Assembly (NCBI GenBank): GCA_004555655.1
Contig: SFHJ01000016.1
Span: 1 to 46,098, forward strand
DNA from: Clostridiales bacterium
GTDB taxonomy: Bacteria > Bacillota > Clostridia > Oscillospirales > Oscillospiraceae
Direction of reading: 5' to 3'
DNA: 46,098 nt
The number at the start of each line of letters is the position of its first letter. The first letter of the stretch is position 1. Under the pieces are notes generated by a model that was not told the origin of the DNA, did no database searches, and saw only the letters and a list, made by a program, of their open reading frames with translations. Below, piece after piece: positions 23,396 to 31,083 of the stretch. A program made the translations under genes and the position numbers.

Positions 23396-24433
23396 ATGAT
23401 GAAAGTTGGTGTGATCGGCTGCGGTTCGATCGCGAAACAGCGCCACGCGCACGAATACGGCCTGAATCCGAATACCGAGATTGCGGGCTTTTTTGATCTG
23501 AACCCCGCGCGGGCGCAGGCGCTTGCCGACGTCTACGGCGGCAAGGTCTACGAGACGATGGAAGCGCTCATTGCCGACCCCGAGATCGAGGCCGTTTCCG
23601 TGTGCGTGGCCAACGCGTTCCACGCGCCTACGGCGATCAAGGCCCTGCAGGCCGGCAAGCACGTGCTGTGCGAAAAGCCGATGGCCGTGACGCTGGAGGA
23701 CTGCGAGGCGATGATCGCCGCAGCGAAGGCCGCCGGCAAGCGGCTCATGATCGGCCAGAACCAGCGGCTGGCCCCCACGCATGTCAAGGCCAGGCAGATT
23801 CTCGAGTCCGGCCAGATGGGCAAGGTCCTGGCCTTCCAGTCCACTTTCGGCCACGGCGGACCGGAGTCATGGAGCATGGACAAGAGCGCGAACACGTGGT
23901 TCTTTAAAAAGAGCGCGGCGGCGTTCGGTTCAATGGCCGATCTGGGCATCCACAAGATTGACGTCATTCGCTACCTCGTCGGCAGCGAGATCACGTCGGT
24001 GTACTCCAAGCAGGCGGTTCTCGACAAGAAATTCCCCGACGGCACGCCCATCGAGGTCGATGACAACTCCATCGAGGTTCTGAGCTTTGCCAACGGCGCG
24101 ACCGGTACCGTCACCACCAGCTGGACGTGCTACGGCGAGGAGTATAATATGACGACCCTGTTCTGCGAAAAGGGCCTCATGAAGCTCTATATGGACCCGA
24201 CCTATTCCCTGCAGATCGTCAATAAGGACGGCACCAAGGTCTTCTACCAGATCGACCGTATGCAGACCAACGACGACGCGCAGCAGGCCTCTTCCGGCAT
24301 CATCGATGAGTTCATCGGCGCCATTCTGGAAGACCGGCCCAGCGTCATCGACGCGGAGGCAGTGCTGGGCTCGATGAAGGCGGTCTTCGCGTGCATCCGC
24401 TCGGCCGGGGAAGGCCGCGAGGTGCAGGTTTAA
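23396..24433 (+). CDS. Gfo/Idh/MocA-family oxidoreductase
   Basis: A 345-residue NAD(P)-dependent sugar oxidoreductase. The N-terminal Rossmann motif is GVIGCGSIA, EKPMAVT holds the Lys of the EKP catalytic signature, and DLGIHKIDVIRYL carries the Asp and His of the active site. Four ATG codons stand in tandem (23390-23401); with AGGAGG at 23383-23388 the third or fourth has the best distance, so the start is uncertain by two residues. Family members oxidise myo-inositol, glucose or glycosides at C3, or reduce 1,5-anhydrofructose. The last activity would link well with a YbiW-like enzyme, but nothing in the sequence proves it. Confidence 0.88.
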   Translation: MMKVGVIGCGSIAKQRHAHEYGLNPNTEIAGFFDLNPARAQALADVYGGKVYETMEALIADPEIEAVSVCVANAFHAPTAIKALQAGKHVLCEKPMAVTLEDCEAMIAAAKAAGKRLMIGQNQRLAPTHVKARQILESGQMGKVLAFQSTFGHGGPESWSMDKSANTWFFKKSAAAFGSMADLGIHKIDVIRYLVGSEITSVYSKQAVLDKKFPDGTPIEVDDNSIEVLSFANGATGTVTTSWTCYGEEYNMTTLFCEKGLMKLYMDPTYSLQIVNKDGTKVFYQIDRMQTNDDAQQASSGIIDEFIGAILEDRPSVIDAEAVLGSMKAVFACIRSAGEGREVQV

Positions 24434-24487
24434 TTGTGGTAATGACCGCAAAAGCGGTTGTTATATAAAATTTTAGGAGGAACTAAA

Positions 24488-25600
24488 ATGAAGAAAATCA
24501 TCGCATTGCTTCTTGCTGTCGTTATGGTTCTCGCTCTGGTCGCCTGTGGCGGCAAGACCGACGCCAAGAAGAATGACGGCAAGACCGTCTACGTCATGGG
24601 CCCGACCCCGGACCATGGCTGGACTGCACAGGCCGGTACCTATGCACAGGCCAAGTGTGAAGAGATCACCAAGGCCGGCACCTACAAGGGCACGTACTTC
24701 TCCGCCTCTTCCGGTGAAGAGCAGGTCGACCAGTGCAACACCATCATCGCCAACGGCGACGCCGCTGTTGTTGTTATGATGGCGCTGGACGATTCCGCGC
24801 AGGCCGGCCAGGAAGCGCTGCAGGCCGCAGGTATCCCCTTCATCTCCTTCGACCGTATCATCGAAGCGACCGAAAAGTACGCCATTCTGAACGCCTCCGG
24901 TGATAACTGGCAGGTCGGCGCCGGTATTGCCTACTGGCTGCAGAAGAACGGCATGCAGCCGGGCGACACCGCTGTCATCCTCTACGGCGACAACGGTACC
25001 GTCTGCTCGCGCCGTCAGGAAGGCTTTGAGCAGTTCCTGCGCGGCGAGGTCAAGTACCACGACGAGGCTGAGGGCAAGGACTACGAGACCACCGAAGTCT
25101 GGGCACAGGCCGACATCGACGCCATCTTCAACGGCTATTCCTACGTCTGCGACTGGTCGGCTGACGGCGCTTACGGCTACATGGAGCAGAAGCTCGATGA
25201 GATCGTCGCCACTGCCGCCGCCAACAACGGCAAGCTGTACATCTACTCGATGGACGACGAGATGACCTTCGGCGTCATGAACTACCTCGAGGCCGGCGCT
25301 TCCGAAGAGACCAAGGCCACGCTCGAGAGCCTGGACTGCTACATCTCCGCCATCGGCGGCATGCAGGAGCTGTACGACGTGCTCGCCGGCAAGGCTGCGC
25401 AGTCCGCTACGGCTGAGAAGTACTTCGACGACATGATGTCCATGTACTTCTCCCCGAAGATGATGCAGGACGTCATCGACCGCGCGCTGGATTATCTGGC
25501 TGGCAACTGGGACGTCGAGGTTGGCAGCGGCGAGTATCAGCCGACCTGGGTTGTTGACAAGAACAACGTCGACAAGTACGAGGGCTTCACTGGCCACTAA
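24488..25600 (+). CDS. Sugar ABC transporter substrate-binding lipoprotein
   Basis: A 370-residue extracellular binding protein of the ribose/galactose (CUT2) group. A lipoprotein signal peptide ends in ALVAC with C20 as the lipidation site. The mature protein shows the repeated SBP_bac_4-type pattern, for example MMALDDSAQAGQEAL and GIPFISFDRII. I chose the ATG at 24488, which follows AGGAGG and starts the signal peptide; a reading to 24458 has neither. Its codon use is more even than that of its neighbours, as usual for a highly expressed gene. Two hairpins separate it from the ATPase gene and may keep its mRNA level higher. Ligand unknown. Confidence 0.92.
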   Translation: MKKIIALLLAVVMVLALVACGGKTDAKKNDGKTVYVMGPTPDHGWTAQAGTYAQAKCEEITKAGTYKGTYFSASSGEEQVDQCNTIIANGDAAVVVMMALDDSAQAGQEALQAAGIPFISFDRIIEATEKYAILNASGDNWQVGAGIAYWLQKNGMQPGDTAVILYGDNGTVCSRRQEGFEQFLRGEVKYHDEAEGKDYETTEVWAQADIDAIFNGYSYVCDWSADGAYGYMEQKLDEIVATAAANNGKLYIYSMDDEMTFGVMNYLEAGASEETKATLESLDCYISAIGGMQELYDVLAGKAAQSATAEKYFDDMMSMYFSPKMMQDVIDRALDYLAGNWDVEVGSGEYQPTWVVDKNNVDKYEGFTGH

Positions 25601-25617
25601 TCTCCCGCATTTGCGCT

Positions 25618-25649
25618 GCGGATGCAGGGGCGCAAGCCCCTGCATCCGC
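25618..25649 (+). terminator. Hairpin after the binding-protein gene, attenuator candidate
   Basis: Perfect 13-bp arms (GCGGATGCAGGGG / CCCCTGCATCCGC) around CGCAAG, followed by TTTCC. The T-run is weak, so partial termination or 3' protection of the binding-protein mRNA is more likely than full stop. Confidence 0.65.
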
Positions 25650-25691
25650 TTTCCAAAACCGGCAGTATATTTGCATGTGTCCGTTGCCTCT

Positions 25692-25740
25692 GCGGACAAG
25701 ACCCGGCAGGCCGTGTGCCCGCGTGCCGGGCGTTGTCCGC
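25692..25740 (+). promoter_or_regulatory. Long hairpin in the leader of the importer ATPase gene
   Basis: GCGGACAA pairs with TTGTCCGC and, inside it, CCCGGCA with TGCCGGG, giving a two-part stem of 15 bp in 49 bases. It lies between the binding-protein attenuator and the ATPase start at 25787 and may set relative expression. It matches no riboswitch class I know. Confidence 0.45.
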
Positions 25741-25786
25741 CGAGGAATCTGCGCGGATACGACTCTGTATTGGGAGAGATACATCT

Positions 25787-27283
25787 ATGACGATCCTTGA
25801 AATGAAACACATCTCCAAGGCCTTTGGTGCGAACAAGGTCCTCGATGACATTCATTTCACCGTGGAAGAGGGCGAGATCCACGCCCTGCTTGGCGAAAAC
25901 GGCGCCGGCAAATCCACGCTGATGAACATCCTGACCGGCGTCATCCCCGCCGACGCGGGTATGATTACCTTCCTTGGAAAGAAATACCCCACCCCCACGA
26001 TTGCGCAGATGGAGGCGGCCGGCATCGCCTTCGTGCATCAGGAGCTGAACGTCATCAACGACCTCACGGTCTCGGACAACATTTTCCTGTGCCGTGAGCT
26101 GCGCAACAAGCTCGGCATCCTGAAGAACAAGGAGCAGATCGCGCGGACGAAGCAGCTCTTTGAGAGCCTCGGCGTGGACATCGACCCCACGGCGATGGTC
26201 TCGAGCCTCAAAACCAGTGAGAAGCAGCTGCTGGAGATCTGCCGCGCGCTGTATGTCGACGCGAAGCTGCTGATCCTCGACGAGCCGACGACTGCGCTGT
26301 CGAATGCCGAGATCGACCACCTGTTTGAAATCCTGCGCAGTCTGAAGGCGCAGGGCAAGTCCTTCATCTTCATCTCGCACAAGATGCCGGAAATCTTCGC
26401 CATTGCCGACCGCTACACGGTGCTCAGAAACGGCGAGTTTGTCTCCTCGGGCGATATCAAGGACGCCACGCCGCACGGCATCACGTCCGACATGGTCGGC
26501 AAGACCTATGTCGATGCCGATGTGTACCAGCCGCGCGCGCTTGGCGAGACGGTGCTGGAGCTGCACAACTTCTCCGGTACGGGCTTCCACAAGATCAACC
26601 TCACTGCCCGGCGCGGCGAGATCATCGCCTTTACGGGCCTTGCCGGCTGCGGCTCGAGCGAGCTGATGCAGACCATGTTCGGCGCGCTTCCCATCGAGGG
26701 CGGCTATATGAAGGTCGGCGATCAGAAGATGAACGGCCGCATCGCGAAGTTCATGAAAAAAGGCGTGGCAATGCTGCCCGCCAACCGCAAGGAAAACTCT
26801 GTCGTGCCGGATATGACGATTCTGGAGAATTTCTATCTGGCCGAGCACGCCATCTCGCGCAACAAACCCATGATCCGCAAAAAGGACGAGCTTGCGCGCT
26901 ATGAGCAGCAGAAGCAGGCGCTGAACGTGAAGGCCGAAAGCCCGGAACTCGGCATCGGCTCGCTCTCGGGCGGCAACCAGCAGAAGGTATTTCTGGCGCG
27001 GTGGCTGAACACCGGCGCGGACGTGCTGCTCTTTGACAATCCGACGCAGGGCGTCGATGTCGGCGCGAAGGCCGAGATCTACAAGCTCATCCTCGGCTTC
27101 GCCGAGCAGGGCAAGACGGTCATCATCAATACGCTGGAGATCCCCGAGATCCAGAAGGTCGCCGACCGCTGCATCGTGTTCTACGAGGGCGCAATCGTAA
27201 AGACCTTCGCCCACAGCGAAGTCAACGAGCACGACGTGATGCTCTATTCTACCAACGCCATTGCGGCTCAGGGGGAGGAATAA
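25787..27283 (+). CDS. Sugar ABC transporter ATPase (MglA/RbsA type)
   Basis: A 498-residue protein with two fused ATPase domains, the build of CUT2 importers. The first half has Walker A GENGAGKST and Walker B LLILDEPTTAL. The second half has LSGGNQQKV and a Walker B-like VLLFDNPTQGVDVG, where Asn takes the place of the catalytic Glu, and a poorly kept Walker A, which is usual for the family. The start at 25787 follows GGGAGA; an upstream in-frame reading covers the hairpin region and is not coding. The permease begins 3 bases after its stop. Confidence 0.93.
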   Translation: MTILEMKHISKAFGANKVLDDIHFTVEEGEIHALLGENGAGKSTLMNILTGVIPADAGMITFLGKKYPTPTIAQMEAAGIAFVHQELNVINDLTVSDNIFLCRELRNKLGILKNKEQIARTKQLFESLGVDIDPTAMVSSLKTSEKQLLEICRALYVDAKLLILDEPTTALSNAEIDHLFEILRSLKAQGKSFIFISHKMPEIFAIADRYTVLRNGEFVSSGDIKDATPHGITSDMVGKTYVDADVYQPRALGETVLELHNFSGTGFHKINLTARRGEIIAFTGLAGCGSSELMQTMFGALPIEGGYMKVGDQKMNGRIAKFMKKGVAMLPANRKENSVVPDMTILENFYLAEHAISRNKPMIRKKDELARYEQQKQALNVKAESPELGIGSLSGGNQQKVFLARWLNTGADVLLFDNPTQGVDVGAKAEIYKLILGFAEQGKTVIINTLEIPEIQKVADRCIVFYEGAIVKTFAHSEVNEHDVMLYSTNAIAAQGEE

Positions 27284-27286
27284 ACC

Positions 27287-28378
27287 ATGAAAAAGAAATT
27301 TTCACCCGGTAAGATCTGGTCCAACTACAGCTTCATCTTCGTCATGATTATCATCATGATCGTCTACGCCATCATCATCGAGGGCAACGGCAACGCCTTC
27401 AAGTGGAGCCACATCGCCGCCATTCTCGGCAGCCAGAACACCTGTATCGTCGGCACCATCGCGCTCGGCATGGCACTTATCATCATCACGGGGCAGATTG
27501 ACCTGTCTCCCGGCTCGGCGCTGGTTCTGTGCACGGCCGTGACGATCTCGGTCTTCAACGTTACGAACTCTCCCATCCTCATGGTGCTGGCCGCGCTTGT
27601 CAGCGGCGCGCTGTGCGGTTTCATCAACGGAGCACTCGTGGGCTTTGCAAAGATGCCGCCCTTTGTCGTCACGCTCGGCACGCAGCTCATCTACCGCTCG
27701 CTCACGCTCTCCGTTGTGCGCACCATCGACCCTGCCATCAGCGGCTCGTCCAGCTCGCAGTTTGCCATGATGAGCGATAACAGCACCTATGACTGGCTGC
27801 GCATGAGGTTCGGCACAGGCTCGCTTCGCATCGGCGGCTTCTCGATCCCGTACATCACGTTCGTCTTCATCGCCGTTGTCGTTTTGTTCATTGTTCTCGC
27901 CAAGAAGACCAAGTACGGCAAGAGCGTCTATGCCGTCGGCTCGAATGAGAAGAGCGCGCGTCTGGCGGGCATCAATGTCACCTGGGTCAAGATCAGCGTC
28001 TTCGTCATCGAGGGTCTGCTTGTCGGCCTTGCCAGCATTCTGCAGTCGTGCAAGATCGGCAACGTCACGCCTGCATCCTCCGGCGTGAGCTATGAGATGT
28101 ACGCCATCGCAGCCGTCGTGCTGGGCGGCATCAACATGGCCGGCGGCCGCGGCAATATGCTGGGTGTCATCTTCGGCGCGCTGAGCTACACGACCATCAA
28201 CTTCATCATCGTCTCCATCCCCGGCCTCAGCGTCGATATTCAGGATACGTTCCAGGGCCTCGTGCTCATCATCGTCATCCTCATCCAGACCATCGGGCCG
28301 ATTATCAAGGAGAACTTCCGCAACGCCAAGAACCGCCGCCTGTCTGCCGCGACGGAAAAGGCCGAGGCGAATACCTGA
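27287..28378 (+). CDS. Sugar ABC transporter permease (RbsC/MglC type)
   Basis: A 363-residue polytopic membrane protein with about nine to ten hydrophobic segments and the CUT2 permease signatures GQIDLSPGSAL, NGALVGFAKMPPFVVTLGT and the cytoplasmic AVVLGGINMAGGRGN loop that contacts the ATPase. Only one permease gene is present, so a homodimer is expected, as for RbsC. It ends the importer run; a strong terminator lies about 40 bases further, inside the terminal inverted repeat of the adjacent element. Confidence 0.93.
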   Translation: MKKKFSPGKIWSNYSFIFVMIIIMIVYAIIIEGNGNAFKWSHIAAILGSQNTCIVGTIALGMALIIITGQIDLSPGSALVLCTAVTISVFNVTNSPILMVLAALVSGALCGFINGALVGFAKMPPFVVTLGTQLIYRSLTLSVVRTIDPAISGSSSSQFAMMSDNSTYDWLRMRFGTGSLRIGGFSIPYITFVFIAVVVLFIVLAKKTKYGKSVYAVGSNEKSARLAGINVTWVKISVFVIEGLLVGLASILQSCKIGNVTPASSGVSYEMYAIAAVVLGGINMAGGRGNMLGVIFGALSYTTINFIIVSIPGLSVDIQDTFQGLVLIIVILIQTIGPIIKENFRNAKNRRLSAATEKAEANT

Positions 28379-28420
28379 AAAAAAGGAGCCATCCATCGGG
28401 TGGTGTTCATAAGACAGTTT

Positions 28421-28452
28421 ACAGCCACAGCAGTCTACACTGCTGTGGCTGT
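28421..28452 (+). terminator. Terminator of the sugar importer operon
   Basis: Perfect 13-bp arms ACAGCCACAGCAG / CTGCTGTGGCTGT around TCTACA, followed by TCTTGTATTTT. It lies inside the MITE-like element, just after its left terminal repeat. Confidence 0.8.
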
Positions 28453-28517
28453 TCTTGTATTTTATGCTGTTTTGTGATAATACGGAACCGAACAGATCTA
28501 CAAGCCGGAATTTATAA

Positions 28518-28634
28518 GGCAGCCCCACTTGCCTCTCCCTTTGGGAGAGGTGCCCCCGTAGGGGGCGGAGAGGGCCCTCTCAGTCACGGCGAAAGCCGTG
28601 ACAGCTCTCCCAGAGGGAGAGCCAAGGCATCTGC
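28518..28634. repeat. Nested multi-hairpin palindromic repeat
   Basis: The 117-base unit begins GGCAG and ends CTGCC. Its two halves are imperfect inverted copies: GCCTCTCCCTTTGGGAGAGG on the left against the complement of CTCTCCCAGAGGGAGAGCC on the right. Between them lie GCCCCC-GTA-GGGGGC and GTCACGGC-GAAA-GCCGTGAC hairpins. From memory, repeats of this type are very common in genomes of Faecalibacterium and related gut Clostridia. Copy number in this genome cannot be judged from one window. Confidence 0.75.
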
Positions 28635-28748
28635 CTGCAACTGCGCCATAGGTCATAATGGCATAAGAAGCGGAGCGCATCTGTACCGATACGCTCCGTT
28701 AACTGTCTTACGAACACCCCGCTATTTGGATGGCTCCTTTTTTGGCGG

Positions 28749-29708
28749 TTACAGGATCGCTGCGCTGAAGCCGTAGAGGACGCTGGTGGCTGCAGGCAGG
28801 GTAAAACGCAGCTCCAGCTCGGCCTCCTCCGTGACCGCGAAGGTGTGGCTGCGCAGCGCGCACGTCATGCCGGTCTGGCTCTTTGCCGTGCGCGAGTCAT
28901 ACGGCGCGCTGGATTTCCACGCGCCGCCGTTCTCGCGGTAGGCCACGTCGGCAGGCGCGCCTGCGGTATACACGTTCAGATGCACGCGCGCACAGCCCGC
29001 CGGAAGCTCCACCGGAAGCGAGGTCAGCCAGCCGGAGGTGTAGATGCAGGGGGAGGCGGTTATCGTCGCGCTGGAGAGCGTGCGCAAAATGACGGCGTTC
29101 GTATGGAAATACAGGTCATAGCTGCAATTCGGGTCGAGCAGAGTGCTCTGGAAGGTGTAGGTGATGGTGTTGACCGAACTCGTGTCAGACTTGACATACT
29201 CGGCCGACTGCGCGACCTGCTGGCCGCCGCAGCGGAGCGTGAGATAGTCGGTAAACGTAGACGCGATGTTGCCGGACAGGTCGATTCGGATGCTTGTGAG
29301 ATACCCATAGCCCGACGGCTGGAACGTGAGGATCTTCTTGGGGCTCGTAGAGCCGGAGACGGTGATGCTCGCGCCGCTCTCCGTGCGCAGGGGGCTTATT
29401 GTCCCGCCGGAGTAGCCGGTGGACAGAATATGCGCGCCTGCGGAGGAGAAGCGGATGTTGGCGTACTGCGCCGCGTCCGCGATCTGCGTCAGATCGCCCA
29501 GAAAGACGTTCTGTGCGAAGCTGACGTCCTCACCCGCGTGATGGCTGTGCAGCATCAGGCCCGCGAGATTGATGTTTGCCGCGTCGGCGCGGAAAATGGC
29601 CCTGCCGCCTGCGGCGTCGAGCTTAGTGAAATTTTCGTTCATTTGCGTGAGACTGACGGGGTCACTCTCGACCCAGGTGCACAGTCCCAGATTGTCTGTT
29701 AAGGTCAT
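28749..29708 (-). CDS. Orphan phage-appendage-like protein
   Basis: A 319-residue protein with no signal peptide or membrane segment. The N-terminus (TDNLGL ... MNENFTKLD) resembles the start of phage tail-fibre or neck-appendage proteins of clostridial prophages. The rest is rich in Ser, Thr, Gly and short beta-strand patterns, as in fibre or surface-binding domains. The start at 29708 has AGGAGG 8 bases upstream; a longer reading to 29792 crosses a terminator. No phage gene is next to it, so it is either a domesticated or leftover appendage gene or an unrelated beta-rich protein. Function unknown. Confidence 0.6.
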   Translation of the reverse strand: MTLTDNLGLCTWVESDPVSLTQMNENFTKLDAAGGRAIFRADAANINLAGLMLHSHHAGEDVSFAQNVFLGDLTQIADAAQYANIRFSSAGAHILSTGYSGGTISPLRTESGASITVSGSTSPKKILTFQPSGYGYLTSIRIDLSGNIASTFTDYLTLRCGGQQVAQSAEYVKSDTSSVNTITYTFQSTLLDPNCSYDLYFHTNAVILRTLSSATITASPCIYTSGWLTSLPVELPAGCARVHLNVYTAGAPADVAYRENGGAWKSSAPYDSRTAKSQTGMTCALRSHTFAVTEEAELELRFTLPAATSVLYGFSAAIL

Positions 29709-29761
29709 AAAAAAACCTCCTGTTTGTATTTGGATGCATGCATCCTTCACAAACAGGCGGC

Positions 29762-29791
29762 AAAAATGCCCGGATTGCACGCATCCGGGCA
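29762..29791 (-). terminator. Terminator of the short-chain dehydrogenase gene
   Basis: On the minus strand TGCCCGGAT and ATCCGGGCA form a 9-bp stem, followed by five T. The plus-strand flank also has a T-run, so it may work in both directions. Confidence 0.75.
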
Positions 29792-29801
29792 ACTTTTTGC
29801 T

Positions 29802-30500
29802 TCAGGTGATGACAAATCCGCCGCTCACACCCAGCACCTGCCCTGTGACAAACGGGGCGTCGGCCAGGTACGCAACGGCCTGCGCGATATCCTCCGGCGA
29901 GCCGAGGCGCTCCACGGGCGTGTCCTCGCGCAGTAACTCCAGTACCTCGGGCGAGACGGAGGCACACATGTCGGTCTGGATGACGCCCGGCGCGACGGCG
30001 TTCACGCGGATGTGCGACGGCCCCAGCTCCTTGGCGAGGGCCTTTGTCAGCGCGATGAGCGCGCCCTTCGTGGCCGAGTACGCCGCCTCGCACGACGCGC
30101 CGACCTGGCCCCACATCGAAGAGACATTCACAATCGCGCCCGACTGCTTTTCCAGCATCGACGGCAGCGCCGCGCGGATGCAGTAAAATGCGCCGTCGAC
30201 GTTTACCGCGAACAGCCGCCGCCACGCGTCGGGGGTGATCTGCGAAATAAGGCCGTAGTGGCAGACGCCGGCGTTGTTGACAAGCACGTCAACCGGGCCG
30301 ATTTCGGAAAACGCGCGCGTTACGGCCTGCTCGCTGGCCACGTCGCAGCAGATAGCCCGCGCGCCGGTTTCGCGCGCGACCGCCTGCGCGGCTTCGTGCT
30401 CTTTTTCATACAGAAAGCTGACCGAATCGCCGCGCGCGGCAAACAGCCGGACGCAGGCCGCGCCGATGCCGCGTGAGCCGCCGGTGATGACAATGTTCAT
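29802..30500 (-). CDS. Short-chain dehydrogenase/reductase, FabG-like
   Basis: A 232-residue classical SDR. The cofactor loop is TGGSRGIG (residues about 6-13), followed by NNAGV, the catalytic Ser in NVSSMWG, and YSATK with the catalytic Tyr and Lys. The C-terminus (GQVLGVSGGFVIT) is typical of FabG-type 3-oxoacyl-ACP reductases, but no fatty acid synthesis gene is nearby, so the substrate stays open. I chose the ATG at 30500 because AGGAGG lies 8 bases before it; the reading to 30557 has no such site. It follows yabR with a weak hairpin between. Confidence 0.9.
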   Translation of the reverse strand: MNIVITGGSRGIGAACVRLFAARGDSVSFLYEKEHEAAQAVARETGARAICCDVASEQAVTRAFSEIGPVDVLVNNAGVCHYGLISQITPDAWRRLFAVNVDGAFYCIRAALPSMLEKQSGAIVNVSSMWGQVGASCEAAYSATKGALIALTKALAKELGPSHIRVNAVAPGVIQTDMCASVSPEVLELLREDTPVERLGSPEDIAQAVAYLADAPFVTGQVLGVSGGFVIT

Positions 30501-30540
30501 GTTGCTGCCTCCTGCGGGAGTATTGAAACGGGGAAAGATA

Positions 30541-30570
30541 CGCCGCTCTTCTGCCATGAAAAGAGCGGCG
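30541..30570 (-). terminator. Weak terminator after yabR
   Basis: CGCCGCTCTT and AAGAGCGGCG form 10-bp arms around a 10-base loop. On the minus strand it follows the yabR stop by 10 bases, with only a short T-run (TATCTTT), so it may be leaky into the dehydrogenase gene. Confidence 0.55.
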
Positions 30571-30580
30571 GAAAGCGCAA

Positions 30581-31051
30581 TTATCTGCGGCGGGATTTGG
30601 TCTTGCGGTCGTTATACTGCTTGAGCGACGACATCTTGCTGTCGGACTCGGTCATGAACTGTTTGAGCATATCGTCAAAGGACTTCTGCTGCGGTTCAGT
30701 CGGCTGTGCGGGGCGCGAATCGGGCCGGGGGCGGTCAGGTGTGTAGGAGCCCTGTTTGCCGGGGCCGCCGGGCGCGCGATAGGGTGTACGCGGCCTGTTC
30801 GTCTGCGGACGCGGCGCAGGCGCGACGGTGCGCTTGATGGAAAGATTGATCTTTCCGTTTTCCATGCCGATAATCATGACTTTCACGGTTTGTCCCTCGG
30901 TCAGGTGGTCGTGAATGTCGCTGACATAGGCGTGTGCGACCTCGGAAATGTGTACCATACCCGTCGATCCGTCCGGCAGCAGAATGAACGCGCCGAACTT
31001 GGTCAGACTCTTGACCTTGCCTTCCACAACTGCTCCAACTGTTAGCTCCAT
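30581..31051 (-). CDS. yabR: S1 RNA-binding domain protein, YabR-like
   Basis: A 156-residue protein. Residues 1-72 form an S1 domain (ELTVGAVVEGKVKSLTKFGA, GMVHISEVAH, GKINLSIKR). The rest is a Pro/Arg/Gly-rich tail ending in a strongly basic stretch (DRKTKSRRR). YabR is the usual last member of the yabP-yabQ-divIC-yabR run and is thought to act on RNA or ribosomes; its true role is not settled. The start could also be the ATG at 31072; MELTVG agrees better with family N-termini. Confidence 0.85.
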   Translation of the reverse strand: MELTVGAVVEGKVKSLTKFGAFILLPDGSTGMVHISEVAHAYVSDIHDHLTEGQTVKVMIIGMENGKINLSIKRTVAPAPRPQTNRPRTPYRAPGGPGKQGSYTPDRPRPDSRPAQPTEPQQKSFDDMLKQFMTESDSKMSSLKQYNDRKTKSRRR

Positions 31052-31083
31052 AGATTCGCAATAATCCCCCATATTCTCTGCGT

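Larger units (their letters stand above)
28379..28743. mobile_element. MITE-like element with nested palindromic repeat
   Basis: About 365 bases bounded by imperfect inverted repeats: left 28379-28420 and right 28699-28743. Both ends read AAAAAAGGAGCCATCCA going inward and share GTGTTC-x-TAAGACAGTT, about 40 bp with a few mismatches. No transposase or other gene lies inside. The left end starts exactly behind the permease stop codon and the right end stops five bases before the stop codon of the minus-strand gene. A second repeat (28518-28634) sits inside it. Read as a non-autonomous element or paired 3'-end structures; a target-site duplication is not obvious. Confidence 0.6.

Noticed and set aside
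25692..25740. Riboswitch in front of the importer ATPase
   Set aside because: The stem is clear, but it shows no conserved core of a class I know and lies inside an operon; kept only as a hairpin.
24473..27232. 919-codon open frame on the minus strand
   Set aside because: It covers the binding-protein and ATPase genes in reverse and has no ribosome binding site or recognisable domain; a bias-driven shadow.
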